Assembly (NCBI GenBank): GCA_035635075.1
Contig: DASQBT010000209.1
Location: forward strand, 1 to 24,184
DNA length: 24,184 nt
Source of the DNA: DASQBT01 sp035635075
Lineage (GTDB): Bacteria; Pseudomonadota; Gammaproteobacteria; Burkholderiales; Thiobacillaceae
Direction: 5' to 3'
Part shown: piece after piece, positions 21,224 to 24,184 of the stretch
Numbering within the stretch: position 1 is the first letter of the stretch
How the letters are laid out: every line of letters begins with the position of its first letter
The notes under the pieces: generated by a model
What the model saw: only the letters and a program-made list of their open reading frames with translations
What the model was told of the DNA's origin: nothing
Database searches by the model: none
Position numbers and translations under genes: made by a program

Positions 21224-22330
21224 ATGCTACTGATGGAAACAGACCGCAACAGTTTGCTTCTACCCTTGGGTTCGACGGTGGGCGTCGTGGAACGGCGTCA
21301 TACCCTGCCCATCCTGTCCAATGTGTTGCTGGAGAAAAAAGGGACGGATTTGACGCTGCAGGCTACGGATCTCGAATTGCAGGTGAGCACAAAATTATCC
21401 GGGGCTGCGGTCGATGGCGATTTCGCCATGACCGTGGCTGCGCGCAAGTTGTTCGACATCGTCCGAGCCCTGCCGGAAGGCGCCAAAGTCAAGTTGGAAA
21501 GCAAGGACAGCCTGGTGGAGGTCAAGGCAGGCCGCTCCAAGTTCACGCTGCAGACTTTGCCGGCAGCGGATTTTCCGCGCATGGAGAGCAGCGCCGCGAG
21601 TGCCGCTGAAGTCAAGCTGCCGCAAAAGGTGTTGAAGAGGTTGTTGCAGTTGGTGCAGTTTTCCATGGCCCAGCAGGACATCCGTTATTACCTTAACGGC
21701 ATGCTGCTGGTGCTGGAAGGCAAGATCCTGCGCGTGGTTGCGACCGATGGCCACCGGCTGGCGCTGGCGGAGACGACTCTGGACCAGGATGTCGGCAAGC
21801 GCGAGTTGATTGTGCCGCGCAAGACCGTGCTGGAGTTGGTCAAGCTGCTTGCCGACAGCGATGATCGGGTCAGCCTCTATCTGGGCGAAAGTCAGGTCAT
21901 GTTCCGTATCGGCAATACGCAGATCGTTTCCAAGGTGGTGGATGGCAAGTTTCCCGATTACCAGCGCGTGGTGCCGGTAGGCCACGAAAAGAAAATGGGG
22001 TTGAACCGTCAGGCCGGAATTTCCGCGCTGCAGAGGGCAGCAATCCTGTCGAATGAGAAATTCCGCGGCGTGCGTCTGGTGCTGGGCGCCAACAGCTTGC
22101 GCGTCGTATGCAACAACAACGAACAGGAAGAAGCCCAGGAGGAATTGGAGGCCAAGTACGATTTCGATCCCATCGATATCGGATTCAATGTGAGCTACCT
22201 TCTGGACGGCTTGGGATCGCTGTCTTCCGAAGAGGTCGTCCTCGCATTCAACGATCCCAACAGCAGCATGCTGCTGACCTGCGAGAGCGAGCCGGGATTC
22301 AAGTATGTCGTGATGCCGATGCGAATTTAG
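21224..22330 (+). CDS. dnaN: DNA polymerase III beta subunit (sliding clamp)
   Basis: DnaN is the ring-shaped clamp that tethers DNA polymerase III and other proteins to DNA. The 368-residue protein has the usual three-domain length. It shows the conserved VERRHTLPILSNVLL (22-36), DGHRLALAET in the middle, and the C-terminal YVVMPMRI. An AAGGA ribosome-binding site lies 8 bp before the ATG. The order dnaA-dnaN-(recF)-gyrB is typical; recF is absent here and gyrB follows directly. Confidence 0.99.
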   Translation: MLLMETDRNSLLLPLGSTVGVVERRHTLPILSNVLLEKKGTDLTLQATDLELQVSTKLSGAAVDGDFAMTVAARKLFDIVRALPEGAKVKLESKDSLVEVKAGRSKFTLQTLPAADFPRMESSAASAAEVKLPQKVLKRLLQLVQFSMAQQDIRYYLNGMLLVLEGKILRVVATDGHRLALAETTLDQDVGKRELIVPRKTVLELVKLLADSDDRVSLYLGESQVMFRIGNTQIVSKVVDGKFPDYQRVVPVGHEKKMGLNRQAGISALQRAAILSNEKFRGVRLVLGANSLRVVCNNNEQEEAQEELEAKYDFDPIDIGFNVSYLLDGLGSLSSEEVVLAFNDPNSSMLLTCESEPGFKYVVMPMRI

Positions 22331-22475
22331 CGGCAACCTCGTCTTCCAGTGGGAAAGGGGTGTAAGCCAACCTTATTCAGACCCTTATCACGGCTCACGC
22401 CGCTCCCTCGCTTACGCGCCCTTTGGGCACGCCGTCCCGCTGCGAGAGGGGCAAGCATCCAACTTAGGAACAAAG

Positions 22476-24184
22476 ATGTCAGACAACTACGACGAAGACA
22501 GTATCCAGCAACTCGAAGGGCTTGAGGCAGTGCGCAAGCGCCCGGGCATGTACATTGGCGACACATCGGATGGGACCGGGCTGCACCACATGGTGTTCGA
22601 GGTGCTCGACAACGCCATCGACGAAGCGCTGGGCGGGTATTGCGACGACATAAAGGTCATCATTCATCCAGACAATTCCATTTCGGTTTCCGACAATGGC
22701 CGTGGTATCCCGGTTGGCATCAAGTTCGATGACAAACACGAACCAAAGCGTTCGGCGGCGGAAATCGTTATGACCGTCCTGCACGCCGGTGGCAAGTTCA
22801 ACCAGAACAGCTACAAGGTATCAGGCGGGCTGCATGGCGTGGGGGTGTCCTGCGTCAATGGCCTGTCCAAATGGCTCAAGCTGGTGGTCAAGCGCGACGG
22901 CAAGAAATATTCGATGGAGTTCGAACGCGGCAAGATCACTGAACGCCAAATCGAGAAGCACAACGGGTTTGAAATTTCGCCGATGAAAATCGTCGGCGAA
23001 ACCAACAATCGCGGCACTGAAGTGCACTTCCTCGCCGACCATGAAATATTCGGCAATATCGAGTTCCACTTCGACATCCTTGCCAAGCGCATACGTGAAC
23101 TGTCATTCCTCAACAACGGGGTCAAGATAGAACTGCAGGATCACCGCGACGGCAAGAGCGAGAACTTTGCCCATTCCGGGGGAGTGAAGGGCTTTGTGGA
23201 ATACATGAACCGGTCCAAGAGCGTGCTGCATCCGCGCATCTTCCACTCGGTTGGGGAAAAGGACGCGATGACGGTGGAAGTGGCCATGCAATGGAACGAC
23301 AGCTATTCCGAGTCGGTCCAGTGCTTCACCAACAACATTCCCCAGCGCGACGGCGGCACCCACCTGACCGGTCTGCGCACCGCCATGACTCGGGTAATCA
23401 ACAAGTACATCGAGGACAACGAACTGGCGAAGAAGGCCAAGGTGGAAACCACGGGCGACGACATGCGCGAAGGCCTGACCTGCGTATTGTCGGTCAAGGT
23501 GCCCGAGCCCAAGTTTTCCTCCCAGACCAAGGACAAGCTGGTGTCATCCGAAGTGCAGCCGGTGGTCCAGGAAGTGGTGGGCCAGAAACTGTCCGATTAC
23601 CTGCTGGAAAATCCCACCGACGCCAAGATCATCTGCGGCAAGATCATCGATGCCGCGCGTGCGCGCGACGCTGCGCGCAAGGCGCGCGAGATGACCCGGC
23701 GCAAGGGGGTGATGGATGGGCTCGGCCTGCCCGGCAAGCTGGCCGACTGCCAGGAAAAGGACCCGGCCCTGTGCGAGCTTTATCTGGTGGAGGGCGACTC
23801 CGCAGGCGGTTCCGCCAAGCAGGGCCGCGACCGCAAGTTCCAGGCGATCCTGCCGCTCAAGGGCAAGATCCTCAATGTCGAGCGCGCCCGCTTCGACAAG
23901 CTCATTTCCAGTCAGGAGGTCGCCACCCTCATCACTGCGCTGGGCACCAGCATCGGCAAGGACGACTACAACCCGGACAAGCTGCGCTATCACCGCATCA
24001 TCATCATGACCGACGCGGACGTGGACGGCGCCCACATCCGCACCCTGCTGCTTACCTTTTTCTACCGCCAGATGCCCGAGCTGGTCGAGCGCGGCCACAT
24101 CTACATCGCGCAGCCGCCCCTGTACAAGGTGAAGTCCGGGCGGCGCGAGCAATACCTCAAGGACGAACACGAGCTGAAAGAGTA
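22476..24184 (+). CDS. gyrB: DNA gyrase subunit B, C-terminus cut by window edge
   Basis: GyrB provides the ATPase and part of the cleavage core of DNA gyrase, which adds negative supercoils. From the ATG at 22476 (AGGA ribosome-binding site 7 bp upstream) 569 codons are open to the window end. Visible parts are RKRPGMYIG, the GHKL ATPase motifs EVLDNAIDEA, SDNGRGIP and GGLHGVG, the transducer domain, and the TOPRIM motifs EGDSAGG and DADVDGAHIRTLLL. Betaproteobacterial GyrB is about 800 residues, so roughly 230 lie beyond the edge. The 145 bp before it show only a small GCCC/GGGC hairpin near 22420. recF is missing between dnaN and gyrB. Confidence 0.98.
   Translation, partial: MSDNYDEDSIQQLEGLEAVRKRPGMYIGDTSDGTGLHHMVFEVLDNAIDEALGGYCDDIKVIIHPDNSISVSDNGRGIPVGIKFDDKHEPKRSAAEIVMTVLHAGGKFNQNSYKVSGGLHGVGVSCVNGLSKWLKLVVKRDGKKYSMEFERGKITERQIEKHNGFEISPMKIVGETNNRGTEVHFLADHEIFGNIEFHFDILAKRIRELSFLNNGVKIELQDHRDGKSENFAHSGGVKGFVEYMNRSKSVLHPRIFHSVGEKDAMTVEVAMQWNDSYSESVQCFTNNIPQRDGGTHLTGLRTAMTRVINKYIEDNELAKKAKVETTGDDMREGLTCVLSVKVPEPKFSSQTKDKLVSSEVQPVVQEVVGQKLSDYLLENPTDAKIICGKIIDAARARDAARKAREMTRRKGVMDGLGLPGKLADCQEKDPALCELYLVEGDSAGGSAKQGRDRKFQAILPLKGKILNVERARFDKLISSQEVATLITALGTSIGKDDYNPDKLRYHRIIIMTDADVDGAHIRTLLLTFFYRQMPELVERGHIYIAQPPLYKVKSGRREQYLKDEHELKE

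Noticed and set aside
1..24184. CRISPR arrays, insertion sequences or prophage genes
   Set aside because: No regularly spaced repeats, transposase, integrase or paired terminal repeats were seen.

Overview
The window is the origin-proximal part of a betaproteobacterial chromosome with fairly high GC. The two flanks carry a classical replication-origin gene order: parB-parA-rsmG-mnmG on the left, and mnmE-yidC-yidD-rnpA-rpmH (minus strand) back to back with dnaA-dnaN-gyrB (plus strand) on the right. Both edges cut a gene: parB loses its C-terminus at the left edge and gyrB at the right. A cysteine-less DsrC-family protein hints at a sulfur-metabolising lineage, but the species cannot be named from this sequence.

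Layout. 1-4.0 kb (minus): chromosome partitioning genes parB and parA with rsmG and mnmG in one tight operon, behind a recognisable promoter with a parS site just upstream of it. 4.2-7.05 kb: a MarR-type regulator, then the minus-strand 5-oxoprolinase operon pxpB-pxpC-pxpA. Three near-perfect parS sites lie in this 3-kb stretch: one intergenic, one inside pxpA, and one across the start codon of pxpB. 7.06-7.5 kb: a gap with no convincing gene but a strong hairpin. 7.5-8.85 kb: a cysteine-less DsrC paralogue and an orphan ModA-like periplasmic binding protein. 9.0-13.2 kb (plus): a compact four-gene operon encoding a papain/C39-like peptidase, an ATP-grasp ligase with an N-terminal RLAN-type domain, a GCS2-type glutamate ligase, and an N-formylglutamate amidohydrolase-family protein. 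13.3-15.8 kb: a two-CBS-domain protein, a DnaJ/CbpA C-terminal remnant, a PRPP-synthetase paralogue, a small acidic ORF and a NamZ-like remnant. 15.8-24.2 kb: the dnaA-region core, with divergent rpmH/dnaA promoters that share their -35 sequence and a perfect DnaA box at the dnaA transcription start.

How it fits together. The core genes run away from the dnaA/rpmH intergenic region on both sides, as expected if replication starts there. The roughly 11.8 kb between mnmG and mnmE is accessory: several of its genes run against the expected fork direction, and it holds two gene remnants. The most interesting part is the 9.0-13.2 kb operon. By family logic it looks like a pathway for making, and then trimming, a small amide or peptide metabolite. 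Two predicted amide-bond-forming ligases are flanked by two predicted amide-hydrolysing enzymes; the product is unknown. The nearby 5-oxoprolinase operon would return pyroglutamate to glutamate, which could be a metabolic link or coincidence.
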